This document shows positions 33,948-45,411 of a DNA stretch of 64,000 nt, piece by piece. The notes under the pieces were generated by a model, which did no database searches, had not been told where the DNA came from, and was given only the letters and a program-made list of their open reading frames with translations. The DNA comes from Aphelidium insulamus (taxonomy: Eukaryota; Aphelidiomycota; Aphelidea; Aphelidiaceae), in the NCBI GenBank assembly GCA_036784855.1, contig JAZDSV010000049.1:32641-96640 (forward strand), read 5' to 3'. The position numbers and the translations under genes are program-made. Numbering within the stretch: the stretch's first letter is position 1; every line of letters starts with the position of its first letter.

Positions 33948-34615
33948 ATGAGCAGCGCCAGCCCGTACCAGCTGGACGGCGACAGTTCCGCTCCCGCCGC
34001 CGCCGCCGCCTCCACCAACTACGCCAAGTACACACCACCCGCCGCTGCCAACACTGGTGCCGCCCCCTCTGCCTACAATGCCGGACCACAGCTCGAATCA
34101 CAGCCGCCACCCGCGGACCCCGTGAGCAAGTATGAGACGGCGCTGCCGCTGCGAGTGGACGTGGCGGCCGCCCTGACCTACCTGCTCGGCTGCATAACGG
34201 GAATATTTTTTCTGATGTTTGAGTACAAGGTGCGTACTGGGTTTCTATTGTAGCTACACGCTATTATGTTAGATTATATACATTATATACATTATAATAT
34301 GTGCTGATACTTTTGCACGCAGAATGATTACGTGCGCTTCAATGCGTGGCAGTCGTGCCTGGTGTTTACGCCAATGCTGCTGCTCAAGTTCATATTCATG
34401 TTTCTGGTGTCCGGCATTGCTTGGTTTCTCTTTGCCGTGGACATTGTCCTCATTCTCTGGCTGGGGTGCGTGTTCTGTACATATGAAATGACATTAATAT
34501 GGAAACCATTTTGATAATGTTCAGGTACCAGGCATACACAAACGCAGATCATCTGCACCGCTACGAGCTGCCATTCGTGGGACATATCGCCAGCCAGTGG
34601 ACGGACAACGAGTAG
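33948..34615 (+). CDS. UPF0132/DUF4870-type membrane protein
   Basis: Exons 33948-34229, 34323-34465 and 34525-34615 give 171 residues. After a Pro/Ala/Ser-rich cytosolic tail of about 70 residues come the conserved blocks VDVAAALTYLLGCITGIFFL, NDYVRFNAWQSCLVF, two further hydrophobic helices (LLLKFIFMFLVSGIAWFLF, VDIVLILWLG), and ELPFVGHIASQWTDNE at the end. This pattern (AALxYLLGxITGIxFL, VRFHAWQS, LPxxGxxA) is that of the UPF0132 family of small three-helix membrane proteins found in fungi and bacteria, whose role is not established. The gene converges with the CPSF gene, with 80 bp between stops. Confidence 0.75.
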
Positions 34616-34695
34616 TGCTCACTCACTCCGTATTACTGCCATTCGCCATCACAATAGAAATTCTCATCATCAGTACATTACAGTACATTCATCTA

Positions 34696-35596
34696 TTACA
34701 GCGCTCCTTCTTCTGTGGGTTCAGCACCGGCAGCCCCGGCACCGCCTCCCAACAGAGCCCCGGCCGGTTTGATAATCAGCTTGGTGTCCTCTTCACCGTC
34801 GTGCAGGTGTCGTGGCAGCTCGTACTTGGGACTGGCACACATAAATACATAAATACATATATGACCATCCTTCTTACTGTCCCAGAGTGCAGTCAGTTCC
34901 AAGTGGACAAAAACCGGTCAGATATCGCTGACACACAACCTTGCGCACGTGCTTATTCCGGCACTCGAGTCCTGATGGCAATCAGTTTATATAGTATACA
35001 TATAACTATACATATACATTATGTACCGTGCTTGCAGAAGCCGCGGTTGTACCACGGACACTCCTTGATCTTGGAATCGGGGTCGATGTGCAAGTAGACG
35101 CACTCGGCGTTGCTGCATTCGCCATAGCTGCACAGCTGGTCAGAGCCTTGATAACCACATGTGTATATGTATACTTACTTGCTGTAGAACCAGCACTCGG
35201 GCTACACATTATGTCATTACTGCACGCGCACAGATATCATTCACACTCACCATCTTCTTCATGTCGTACTCGTGCAGGAATTCGCAGTTCTCGCCCTTCT
35301 TGCAGAGCGCACGCAGCCAGTGCTTGCACATCACAGTCTTCTCCTGCTTGCTGTGCCGGAACTGACACCGAGTCCCATGCCGGCACTGCCCCTTCATGAA
35401 GTACTTGCACAGGTCATGTGTGCGGCCTGCGTGTGGGTATATTAGTAGATGAACAGATCACATATGAACCGCCACACACACACATGCACATACGCGTGCG
35501 CTGGTCAAGGAACAGGCCCAGCTCCTGCTCCAGGAACGCCTCAAAGTCAAAGGCGAACGAGGCGCGATTCTCCACCGGCGCCAATATCTCTTCCAT
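34696..35596 (-). CDS. CPSF4: CPSF 30-kDa subunit (CPSF4/Yth1), five CCCH fingers
   Basis: Six exons (35494-35596, 35251-35426, 35179-35201, 35027-35127, 34878-34971, 34696-34831) give 210 residues. Five C-x8-C-x5-C-x3-H-type fingers are seen: LCKYFMKGQCRHGTRCQFRH, MCKHWLRALCKKGENCEFLH, ECWFYSNYGECSNAECVYLH, ECPWYNRGFCKHGLECRNKH and VCQRYLTGFCPLGTDCTLGH. This subunit of the nuclear cleavage and polyadenylation complex binds the AAUAAA signal. Exon 3 is only 23 nt and carries part of finger 3; fingers 3, 4 and 5 are each assembled across a splice junction. The protein ends after a Gly/Ala-rich tail without a zinc knuckle, closer to yeast Yth1 than to the animal protein. Confidence 0.93.
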
Positions 35597-35689
35597 CGTA
35601 TAATTGAGTGTGATTGATTGACGTGTTGATTGCTTGCTGCTTGCAGAACATCACCACCGATTATGCAGCGTGTGAAATACATGTTTGCT

Positions 35690-35749
35690 TCACATATATA
35701 TATATACATACATATATATATATATACATGTACATGTATGTATGTATCA
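35690..35749. repeat. TA/TACA microsatellite
   Basis: Mixed TA and TACATG/TATG dinucleotide and tetranucleotide repeats in the spacer between CPSF4 and the ankyrin gene. No gene seen in 35597-35799. Confidence 0.8.
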
Positions 35750-35799
35750 AGATTATGTAGTCAGTCTATTAATTAATTATTAGTCTTTATAGTTAATAT

Positions 35800-37383
35800 C
35801 TAGTTGCCCTTGGTGTCAATTGGATGGAATGTTCCATGCTCGTCAACATAACCGTAGTTAAGCATTGCCCAGCGACATTCATCTGTGGCCAGTTGCGCTG
35901 CCGTCTTCTCATTGATATCCGCATAATTGGGATCGATTCGGGCGTCTGCCATCAGCGCATGGACAACGTTAGTGTTGCCGTTCTCTGCCGCGAGCATCAG
36001 CGGTGTCTTGCCATCGCTACTGCGCCACGAATTGATATTGATGTCGGGATGCCGCAACAATAGTTCGACCAGCGGCAAATCTCCAAATTTGCATGCGTAA
36101 TGCAACGCAGTCTGCCCCCGCTCATTACGGCAGAGTGCATTGACGTCGGCCCCAGCTTTCAGTAGCTGTTGCATTGCCTGAAAGTTGCCGACCAGTGCCG
36201 CCTGAATGATTGGGAGTTCCTTCGTGGGCATGACATCCCCATTTACTAGCGCTAGACGCTCCGTGGGATTCGCAAGAGTTGCCAGAATCCCATCGATATC
36301 GGCGCTGCGTGTGCTGTGCAAGATCACTTTTTGCAAGTTGATCGCTGATTGTTCAAGCGATTGTGGATCTGCGGGCCGCACGTCCTCCAGCAGCTGTATT
36401 TCAGAATTGTCATGGCCGGCGCTCAACGAGTGAAATGTGCCATTCTCGTCAATATCGCCGAAATTCAGCATTGCCCAGCAGCATTCAGCAGTGGCATATT
36501 GCGCTGCTGTCTTCCCATTGTCATCCACAACATTGGGATCGATTTGAGCATGTGCCATCAGTGCATGGACAACTTCCGCGCGGCCGTTCTCTGCCGCAAG
36601 CATAAGCGGCGTCTTCCCATCGCTGCTACGCCGCACGTTGATGTCTATTCCGGGATGCTGCAGCAGCATTTTAACCAGTTGCATATCGCCACATCCGCAG
36701 GCATAATGCAGAGCAGTCTGCTCCAGCTCATTTCGACTCAGGGCATTCACGTTGGCATTCTCGGCCAGCAACTGTTGCACTGCACGCAAATTGCCGATAC
36801 GAGCAGCCTCAATGATGGGGAGTTCTTTCGAGGCCATGACATCCCCATTGACAAGTGCCAACCGTTCCATGGGATCAAGGTGATATGCTACGATACCAAC
36901 GACATCGGTGTTGGGCCTGTTGCTTAGTATCTCTTTTAGCAACTCGTGGTAGGATTTTTCAAGCAATTCCATATCTGCAGCAAACATTTTCTCCAATTCC
37001 TCGTCATCTAGACTATCGTCAGTGCGGAGATTTTTCGGAAACGCAACATCGTATTTCGCAAGAAATTTCTCCAGCTCATCGTCCGATAGCTGATCGTTAT
37101 CGTAAGGGAATAGATTATCCGGATTCTTGCCAGTGAACAGATCATCGGCATGACTATCAACAACATCATCAGGATCATCAGTATCGCGAGCTGCGCGTCG
37201 ATGGGTTAGTGCGGCATAGCGGGGCACGCGCGCAATATCAACATGCGGCACCACTTGCTGCAGTGGCGACAAAAATGGTGTACGAGCTACTAAATGACTG
37301 GCAGGAGCCGGAATTAAAAATGCGCGTGCAGGACGCGTGATAGAAATCAGTGCCAGCGAAATGGAGGCGGCCAGACAATGCAT
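35800..37383 (-). CDS. secreted ankyrin-repeat protein with internal duplication
   Basis: A single 527-codon exon. The N-terminus (MHCLAASISLALISITRPARA) reads as a signal peptide and no other membrane helix follows. Residues about 80-165 are acidic and helical (SDDELEKFLAKYD, LDDEELEKMFAADMELLEKS). The rest is two homologous units of about 150-160 residues. Each begins ERLALVNGDVM-x-x-KELPII and carries ankyrin repeats (GQTALHYACKFGDLPLVELL, DGKTPLMLAAENG) and a closing block (WAMLN-G-DE-GTFH). Secreted ankyrin proteins are unusual and could be surface or host-directed; that is inference. A CCAAT box at 37472-37476 lies about 90 bp upstream. It sits between the helicase/CPSF cluster and ABCA copy 2. 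Confidence 0.8.
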   Translation of the reverse strand: MHCLAASISLALISITRPARAFLIPAPASHLVARTPFLSPLQQVVPHVDIARVPRYAALTHRRAARDTDDPDDVVDSHADDLFTGKNPDNLFPYDNDQLSDDELEKFLAKYDVAFPKNLRTDDSLDDEELEKMFAADMELLEKSYHELLKEILSNRPNTDVVGIVAYHLDPMERLALVNGDVMASKELPIIEAARIGNLRAVQQLLAENANVNALSRNELEQTALHYACGCGDMQLVKMLLQHPGIDINVRRSSDGKTPLMLAAENGRAEVVHALMAHAQIDPNVVDDNGKTAAQYATAECCWAMLNFGDIDENGTFHSLSAGHDNSEIQLLEDVRPADPQSLEQSAINLQKVILHSTRSADIDGILATLANPTERLALVNGDVMPTKELPIIQAALVGNFQAMQQLLKAGADVNALCRNERGQTALHYACKFGDLPLVELLLRHPDININSWRSSDGKTPLMLAAENGNTNVVHALMADARIDPNYADINEKTAAQLATDECRWAMLNYGYVDEHGTFHPIDTKGN

Positions 37384-37517
37384 ACCAGCTATTTTAGTTA
37401 ATTTTGTTGACTACTTGTGCGCGCGCTGGGCTAAAAATCATGCATACGACTCCGTGAAGACGCTCGATTGACCAATCAGGGCACGGAGAATTTAAAGCGG
37501 CGTCCTATGAATAATAT

Positions 37518-40500
37518 TTAGACACTGAGTGGCCGAGAAGCTTGCTTCAACACGCTGATAAACACATCTTCCAGCGTGGTGGCACTCAACCCCCAATCGG
37601 TCACCACAAACATCCGCTGACTTATACCCTCGTGGCCATTGTCACCTTCCATTGACGTTGCTGCAGAGCAGAGCTGGCGTCTGCTTATCTGCTTCATCTC
37701 GTTCAGCAGCAATGGGCAATGAGTCCACAAACATCCGCTGACTTATACCCTCGTGGCCATTGTCACCTTCCATTGACGGTTGCTGCAAGTAGAGCGGCGT
37801 CTGTGTCTGCTTCATCTCGTTCATGGCAGCAAATAGACGGCTGAGTTGCCACTGTGACTCTTGTGCTGCATGCAGCTGAAAGCAAAACACATCCTTGACA
37901 GACAAGTCGCGCATAAGCGACACTGTGGCGCCCACACACACTTCTCTAACAGTCTTGATGAGACTGGCTGGTGTTGCCACCTCACCTGTTACATAGTATC
38001 AGATCGTAGTTGAACGATAACACAAAGTGCACCTACCAGAGGCAAGGCCGATATTACGGACTTGCACGGTGAGCACGTAGCCACCACCGCCAAACTTTTG
38101 CTTCAAGTGCGCCGATGTGCCCAGACAGCACAAGCGCCCACCAGACATGATACCAATGCGGTCACACAGAGTATCCGCCTCATCCATTGCGTGTGTGGTG
38201 AGGATGCTGGACATGGGCCGGCCCATCGCCACGCGCTTCTCCCTGATCTCCTCAAACACGCGCCACAACTGTCGCCTCGTCAGCGGGTCCAGCCCCGTGG
38301 ACGGCTCATCCATAATGAGCAGCTGCGGGTGGGCCGTCAGTGCCATGGCCAGCGATAGCCGTCGGCGCATGCCGCCCGACAAATGTTTGGCTGGTCGGTC
38401 TGCCAGAGCACCGTCTAGTCCAACCCACTGCAGGATGGTGTTGGTGTGTTGTGTAACCTTGGACGGCGGGAATCCCTTCAGCCGGGTGTAGAAGGCGACA
38501 TGTTGCCGGCACGTCAACACCGGGTAAAACACATCAAACTGCATGCAGACACCCAGCGAGGTCTGAATGGCGTCCATGTCGGCGCTGAGTCGCCACCTTC
38601 CACCGCCAAACAGCGCATCGCCCGCCGACGGCTTGATGAGTCCCGTCAGGCATGATATGAGTGTTGTCTTGCCGGCGCCTGGAATGATGAGACAATAAGA
38701 AAGTCTCCACCTCACTCACCATTGGCACCCAAGAGTCCGAAACATTCTCCGGAAGGCACCGAGAGATAGATGCCGGCAACTGCACATTTTGGTGGCCGAC
38801 CAGGAAACACTTTTTGCAGTCCCTCAATTACCAACGCGCATTCTGACTGAGTCACTCGGCCAGACTTTATCCGCTCCCGCTCATCGGCAACATCAGAGTC
38901 GTCGTCCGCTGTTTCTTGATCCTGCAGAAGAGCTTTACCCTCAAAGGCATCACAGTCTGCGTCGGCACCGTTATCCGTGGAATCCTCTGGCAGCGCCGAG
39001 TAGCCTTTCCAGCGGCGATACATGCGCAGATAGAGTGGCCTAATGAAAAAGTCCCACCGCTTGGCCACGCCAAACTCTTTCGGCAAGATTTCATTCAACC
39101 ACCACGCCACAGCGAAACAGAATACCGCCTCCCCGGCAAGCATCCCAAATATCAGACCCAGCTGATCCTGGACAGCATTGTTGGACGCGTGGAACAGATC
39201 AGTCAACTGCATGCACTGCAGATTGATGCATGCCGCCGTCAAGATGTAGAGTGCGCGGTAGAATGCAAATGGCGGATACAGAAGGAACCATGCTGGCGGT
39301 TCATCATCGATAAACACTGAAGAGTTTAACAGGTTGGACACCAGCACGCCTGCACACTGTCAATCCAGATCATCGATGATAACTGTCAACTTGCCGAATA
39401 TGACCAGAACATATGAAGTGACCGAGGCAGAGCGTACACGGCTGAACACAGCAGCCACCAAGAATGCCATGGCAATGAGAGCGTTTCCCCACAACAGCAA
39501 GGCCAATATTAAAAGTAATGGGCTGTGAACGCATAAGCATAATCATGAACCATATTATAACCAACCTCGTCTGAGTGAAGACGCGCACTTGAAATGCAAG
39601 CCCAGTAAGCCACAGGCACGTCATGGCGGCTGTAAATACCAGCATGTTGTATACGTAGGTGATGGCCCAGTAGGTGTACAGTTTCAGCCCCGACATTTGC
39701 ATCATCACCAGAATTCTGTCCTGCTTGTCCAGCACAATGGCCGAGACAAACGTTGGCAGCATGAATGTCACGGCAAATCCGAGAAAGTAAAAGCCCACAA
39801 TGGACGAGATGTCGAATGACGGAATGGTTTGTTGCGGCATGCCCTGATACAGCGTAGTGATGGTGGCTCGCGGATCGCCAGTCACATTCTTGATCCAGAG
39901 ATTGTCCAGCATGTTGATCATGTTTGCTTGGCGGTCCGGGGCTGGATAAGCGCGCTGAATAAGAGAGACTCTTCTCAACGAGGTGGTCCCAATATACGGC
40001 CGGCCGCCATACCGTCCAGCTGGCATTAGGACGACTTGTGCAGCGTATTGGGACGGGTTCAGTGCAGTAAATATCAATGCACCGTACGACGGCACATAAG
40101 AAAAGTTTCCTTGAACTATCCAGCCTTCAACAAGCTCATTTGCAGCAACAGCATCTTCAAAGAATGGCAAAACATCCACACCATTAGTGTCGTGCAAATA
40201 AGCGCGCCAAAACCAAGACGCTATTGCAAATAAGATGAGTCAAATATAATGCATTCGCATGGTATGGATATCTTGCATTTCAGGAGGGTGGCGTCCAGAT
40301 CTCTCATGGTTGCATATGGTGTAACGTGAGGCCAGCAACCATAAACGTTAAGACAAGCACTCTAGCATTCGTATCACAACGATTACTTGAGCAACTATAA
40401 CATACGAGTAGCACTCAGTACACATACCCGCGGCACTTTTCCCAGAAAACCTTTGGGAGCTAATGTCCAATTCCATGGGAGAGACCCCAAAGTGTCGCGA

Positions 40501-40938
40501 ATAGACTGATCGGCATACATGTGAAAGAAAGGCAGACCAGCAAGCCATTCCCATCTTCAAGGTTATTCGTACAGGAATGTAATCGACAATGCATAGTGTT
40601 ACCCGGTTAGCAAGACGGGAAACGTGCCCATATCCAGCGCTTCAAAACTGTCGACTGGCTGCAGTTCCGCGATCTGACTTGACTGCCGATCCATGATGAT
40701 CTGAAATATGCCAACCAGCGACACCAGCAGCACCGGCACAACTGCACGTTGCCGGCGTGCATCAGCAATGTGATGTTTACTTATATATGATGACACACTG
40801 ACGCAGTTGACAAAGTGTTTGGCCGCGTTGACGGAGCTGCAGTTGAACGTTTTTACGCATCAGGGCCGACGCCTGTGAGCGCGCGGTGATCTTGATGTCC
40901 TGCCCCGAGGCGTCATCGAAGTTGTCGTCGCCGGGCAT
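37518..40938 (-). CDS. half-size ABCA-type transporter, copy 2 (duplicated 3' segment)
   Basis: The mirror-image paralogue of copy 1, with nine exons: 40803-40938, 40603-40741, 40428-40554, 40277-40361, 39566-40220, 39395-39522, 38720-39349, 38037-38678 and a last exon from 37985. Exons 2-6 and 8 match copy 1 exactly in length, and exon 7 is intact (630 nt). From exon 5 onward, introns included, the two copies look about 95 percent identical by eye; exons 1-4 are clearly diverged. Walker A, signature and Walker B are as in copy 1. The last exon holds a 121-bp direct duplication (copies near 37604-37724 and 37725-37845). As 121 is not a multiple of three, the frame shifts and stops at 37642 rather than at the old stop at 37518, replacing the end of the protein. 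Introns 4 and 6 start with GC, as in copy 1. Confidence 0.82.
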
Positions 40939-41284
40939 TCAACAAAATGGAGTGCAGCATCGTGGCGCAACTGATCGACGCCTCTATATATACATTTTGC
41001 AAACAGTCGACAATAAAGCGGTGGTCACAAGGGCATGGTTATGGTAAATCAATATATTATATTATATATATATCAATATATTTACATAGCCTCTGAACGG
41101 TAATATTATGTGGTGGCAAGCGAATCTTGCAATAGTCGTGAAATCGTCGACCACTCTGTGCAGAAGGTGTGTCGGCTTTTACTGTGCAGATAAAACGCTG
41201 AACTGGTAAAACGCTGAGAATATGTATGGAGAATATATACAATCGTACATAGAATCAACCATTTGATCTGCGCACAATAATCAA
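40939..41284. other. spacer between ABCA copy 2 and the RSC1/2-like gene
   Basis: 346 bp including a TATATA-rich patch near 41060-41080. It holds the divergent promoters of both genes. No gene seen. Confidence 0.55.
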
Positions 41285-43856
41285 ATGGCACGAGATCGCA
41301 CCGCATCGGCCTCGGTGAGCCACACTACATCTCCGTTTTGCCTGCCCTCAGTAGCTAACTGGTTGCTTGGCAGCCAAGCAAGCGCCGGCAGCGCACAATC
41401 TCTAATGCGGGGTCGGCAACGGCTGCCGGCGACTCTGGCCTCGTGGCCCTGTTGGACTCGTTGGTCGCGCTTAAGGAGCCAAAGACGTACGTACCACCAT
41501 ACACTGCACACCAACTTGCTCACTACATACATTTGTGTGTGTGCGCAGTGGCAGAGATATCTGTGATATATTCATGGAGCTGCCGTCGCGGGCTGAATAC
41601 CCAGACTACTACGACGCCATCAAGTCCCCCGTTTGCCTGAATGACATCAGGCAGCGTGTGCGGACCGGGCGCTGCTCTCACAATAATGACTTTAAGCGTG
41701 ATATTGATCTGCTGGTGTCCAATGCGCAGCTCTACAACCGCCCCGGGTCGGTGGTGTACCGCGATGCCACCACAATTCAGGTACGTATTCAGTGTGAATG
41801 ACTGTAAATGGCGTTAATAATGCCCTGCAGAAGTTTGTAGACAAGAATCTGCAGGCATTGGTGGCTGTGCCAGTCAAGGAGACTACTCCGGTATCTCCCT
41901 TGTTTTGGAATTAATGTTGCTGACAAGCTGTGATCAGGCTGCCCCCGCAGTACAGAAAGACGCTGTCAAAGAAAAGGTCAAAGCCGAAGAAGAAGAAGAA
42001 CCTATTCCAGCAGATAATGAATTTGGCAAGATTCTTGCCGGCATACGAAAAATGACTGCGGCGGGGTATGTGGATTCTTGTCTTTACACTATATCCAATA
42101 TTAAATCTGACTTGTACAGCGGCCGCCGCATCTGCGAGCTATTTGAGGAACTGCCGAGCCGTATCGACTACCCAGACTACTATGACATTATCAAGACTCC
42201 GATAGCCTTGAGTGACATTCGCAAAAAGATTCTCGCCGACAAGTACACCCTGTTTGATGACATGGAAAAGGATATTCTGCAAATGGTAGACAATGCCAAG
42301 AAGTTCAACGAACCAAACTCTCAAGTGCACAAGGACGCCTTGGAAATCATGGTGGGAAATGCTATCCACTGTATATTTTTGCATGTTTATATTGAATTGT
42401 AGAATCAATTCTACAAACTGGCCGGGATGAAACCGGAAGAGAGCAAGTTTAATCAGCCGCTGGACGAGTTTTTCATTCGCAAACAGCGATTCGAGGTGGG
42501 CGATTTTGTGTTGATCAACAACGACGAGGAGAGCCCGGCTACGGACGGCCAGGATGAAGATTCGCCCAAACCAAATGTCGGCATCATTCATCGTATCTGG
42601 AAGAATTTGCGGTCAGTCCAAGTTCTTTTATGTAGACAATGGCCATAACATCCGTTGTGCAGTGGCCAGAGCACATTTTCCGCCAATTTGTTCCTGCGCC
42701 CCGAGCAGATTGTGCACCCCGTGTCGCGCAAGTTCTACAAGAACGAAGTATTCAAGTCCGAGGTGTATGTGGAGCACACTTCGTCCGCAGTTGCTGGCCG
42801 CTGCCACGTAATGCCAGTCAAGGATTTCGCCCGTGGTCGCCCGTACGGAATGCCCAAAGACATGCAGATATTTGTGTGCGAGTCGCGATACGCCGCCAAG
42901 CGCACCGCGCCCGTCAAGATGTGGAAGATGTGTCTGCCGGAGGCGGTGCGCGATGACGAGCCGCCTCCCCTGGTCCCATTCGACCGGCCGCTAGTCGTAG
43001 AGAAGACGGAACCGTCGCCCTTCTTGCCGAAACACGTGCAACAGGCGGCTCAGCAATCCAAGCCTGCTGCATCCGCGGATGGAAAGCGTCAGCGCAAGCG
43101 ACAGGGCTCGGAGCAGCCGGCCAAGGACGACGATGCGTCAAGTGCCGATGGGACCGATGCCGACCCGGCTGCTGATAACAGTTCCGACGGCCAAGACGAA
43201 GATGATGACGATGACGACGATAACTATTCACGGCGCAAGCGTCCGCGCAAGGTGCGTTCATACCTTTTATTTTTCATTTCATGCATACAATTTACTGAAT
43301 TTAAGGCTTCCGTGCCCCCGCCGCGACGAGCTGGGAGTAGGCCACCCGCGGGAGTGCCGGCGCAGTCAGCCGCCACTGCTGCTACTGCTACGGCTCAGCC
43401 ACTGTTCAATATTGCCGGTCTGAATGCTGTTGGCACTTCCATGGCGGCCAAATTGCCTTCCTCGTTTGCCACGCTGCCAGAAGAAACAGGTAGGACCTTC
43501 ACGCTGCATAAATTTCGGTCCTTAACAACAAACCGTTTGTAGTTGCGCAGTTTAGAACGCGGGACGGGCAGGTGGTGTGGAGTTCGGCGCCGCCGATGCT
43601 CGTGGTGCGCAAACCGGCAGCACCGGTCCATTCACTCGAATATCTACAGTTCAAGTATCTCAAGCAGCAACAGCAAATGGCCAATTCATCAGTGTCTGAG
43701 ACATCAGTGCCTTTGACAACAGCAACAACAACAGTAATGCACGACGTTACAAATGTGAATGGAATCAATGCGCCTAATCTCGCCGCGTTGGCATCCTCGT
43801 TGCGGCAATGTGCCGCCGACTTGCGACGTGATGCCGCGGCACTGCAAGCTGTCTGA
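41285..43856 (+). CDS. RSC1/RSC2-like chromatin remodeller subunit (two bromodomains, BAH)
   Basis: Ten exons (41285-41314, 41374-41486, 41549-41780, 41831-41890, 41938-42065, 42120-42351, 42403-42611, 42663-43251, 43306-43489, 43543-43856) give 696 residues. Bromodomain 1 includes DIFMELPSRAEYPDYYDAIK and NAQLYNRPGS; bromodomain 2 includes LFEELPSRIDYPDYYDIIK and NAKKFNEPNS. Each has the YPDYY signature and the acetyl-lysine-contacting Asn. A BAH domain follows (FEVGDFVLINND, LFLRPEQIVHP, RKFYKNEVFKSEVY, FVCESRY), then an acidic run and a disordered tail ending in a helix. The two-bromodomain-plus-BAH layout is that of fungal Rsc1/Rsc2, whereas animal polybromo has six bromodomains. Nuclear, SWI/SNF-type remodelling. 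The first exon is only 30 nt. Confidence 0.92.
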
Positions 43857-44049
43857 TCGGTCCGCTGATCAATAAATTTTCTTCAATTGCATTCATCGTT
43901 CCGCTTATAGTTGCCACACTTGAAGTGCATTGTCACAGGCACAGAGTAGTCTATCGCAAGAGACACTATGCATGCAACTTCAACATACATAACAAAATTT
44001 CAGCGAGTGGATGTGTTTATTGTAAAAGTCGGTGGTAATGGCAAATCGC

Positions 44050-45411
44050 CTATTTGCCAACCTTGACACCGTGTTTGAGTGCCTCAACCATGGTGGTGCC
44101 CAGTTTGGCAGGGCTTGGTGTTACCCACACACCGGCCGCCTCCAGTGCCTGGACCTTGGCGTCGGCAGTGCCCTTGCCACCGGCAATAATGGCACCGGCA
44201 TGTCCTGCATACACGAATGTATAAGACACCGATATAAGGCAACATCCACATACCCATTCGGCGGCCGGGCGGCGCAGTCCGGCCAGCGATGAAGCTGACC
44301 ACGGGCTTCTTGGGGTTGGCAGGGTTGGCGTAGTAGGCACGCAACCAGTCGGCCGCCTCTTCCTCCGCAGACCCACCAATCTCTCCAATGAGGATCACGC
44401 CCTCAGTCTCGGGGTCGTCCATGAACACGCGCAGACAGTCAATAAAGTTGGTGCCATTGAACGGGTCACCGCCAATGCCGACACACAGCGACTGGCCGAG
44501 CTTGACCGCAGTAGTTTGTGCCACCGCCTCGTATGTGAGCGTTCCCGATCGTGACACAATGCCTATGGATATTGTCATTCATGTGGTTTATCACAACTAA
44601 GCATTCTACACGCACCAATTTTCCCCGGCTGGTGAATGTGTCCAGGCATGATGCCGATCTTGCATGCGTCCGGCTTGATTATGCCGGGACAGTTGGGGCC
44701 GATTAGACGCGTCTTGTTCTGTCGCTGCAACACCTTCATCACCCGCACCATGTCCTGCTGGGGAATGCCCTCGGTAATGGCAACGCAAAGAGGGATTTCC
44801 GCCTCAATGGCTTCCAGAATAGCCTTGGCTGCAAATGGCGGCGGCACGTATATCACGGTGGCCTCGGCGCCGGTCTCTGCAACGGCCTTAAAGATTATAA
44901 ATAATTTAAATGCTATACAGTACTTGCCTCCTTGACAGAGTTGAATACAGGCAGACCCAGGTGTGTCTGGCCACCCTTGCCGGGGCTGACACCGCCCACC
45001 ATCCGCGTGCCATACTCGATCGCCTGAGTGGAGTGAAAAGTTCCCTGGCATTATGTCAGCTCGGACAGCTCTCAGGCACCCAACGACACTTAATCACACC
45101 TGCTTGCCGGTAAAACCTTGGCAAATCACTTTGGTGTCGGCCGTCAGCTTCATGTTGAAGCATGTGGACGCGTATGGGCTCTCTGCGGCGTCTGGTGTGG
45201 CAGCAGGCGATGCTGCCCGTGGAGCACATGTCACGCAGAGCGAGCGGCGAATGGTGAATCGGCCAGCGGCGGTCCAGGCAGCTATGTGTAGCAGAAGGGT
45301 AAGTTTAAGCGAACATGCATGTGTGCACCTAATAGCTGTACACCGACGACACGTACAGACACCACCGCGGCAGAGCGTTGCGCCGCCCACCTTGGCAATC
45401 AGCAACTGCAT
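44050..45411 (-). CDS. SUCLG1: succinyl-CoA ligase alpha subunit, mitochondrial
   Basis: Exons are a first one from about 45411 to 45100, then 44928-45044, 44616-44886, 44254-44562 and 44050-44204. The enzyme makes ATP or GTP from succinyl-CoA in the TCA cycle. Seen: [87 protein letters not shown], and [20 protein letters not shown] with the phosphorylated histidine. The N-terminus is rich in Arg, Ala and Ser, as in a mitochondrial presequence. The exact start is unclear: the ATG at 45411 is in frame but a small intron may interrupt the presequence. The intron at 44885-44927 starts with GC (GCAAGT). Confidence 0.92.
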
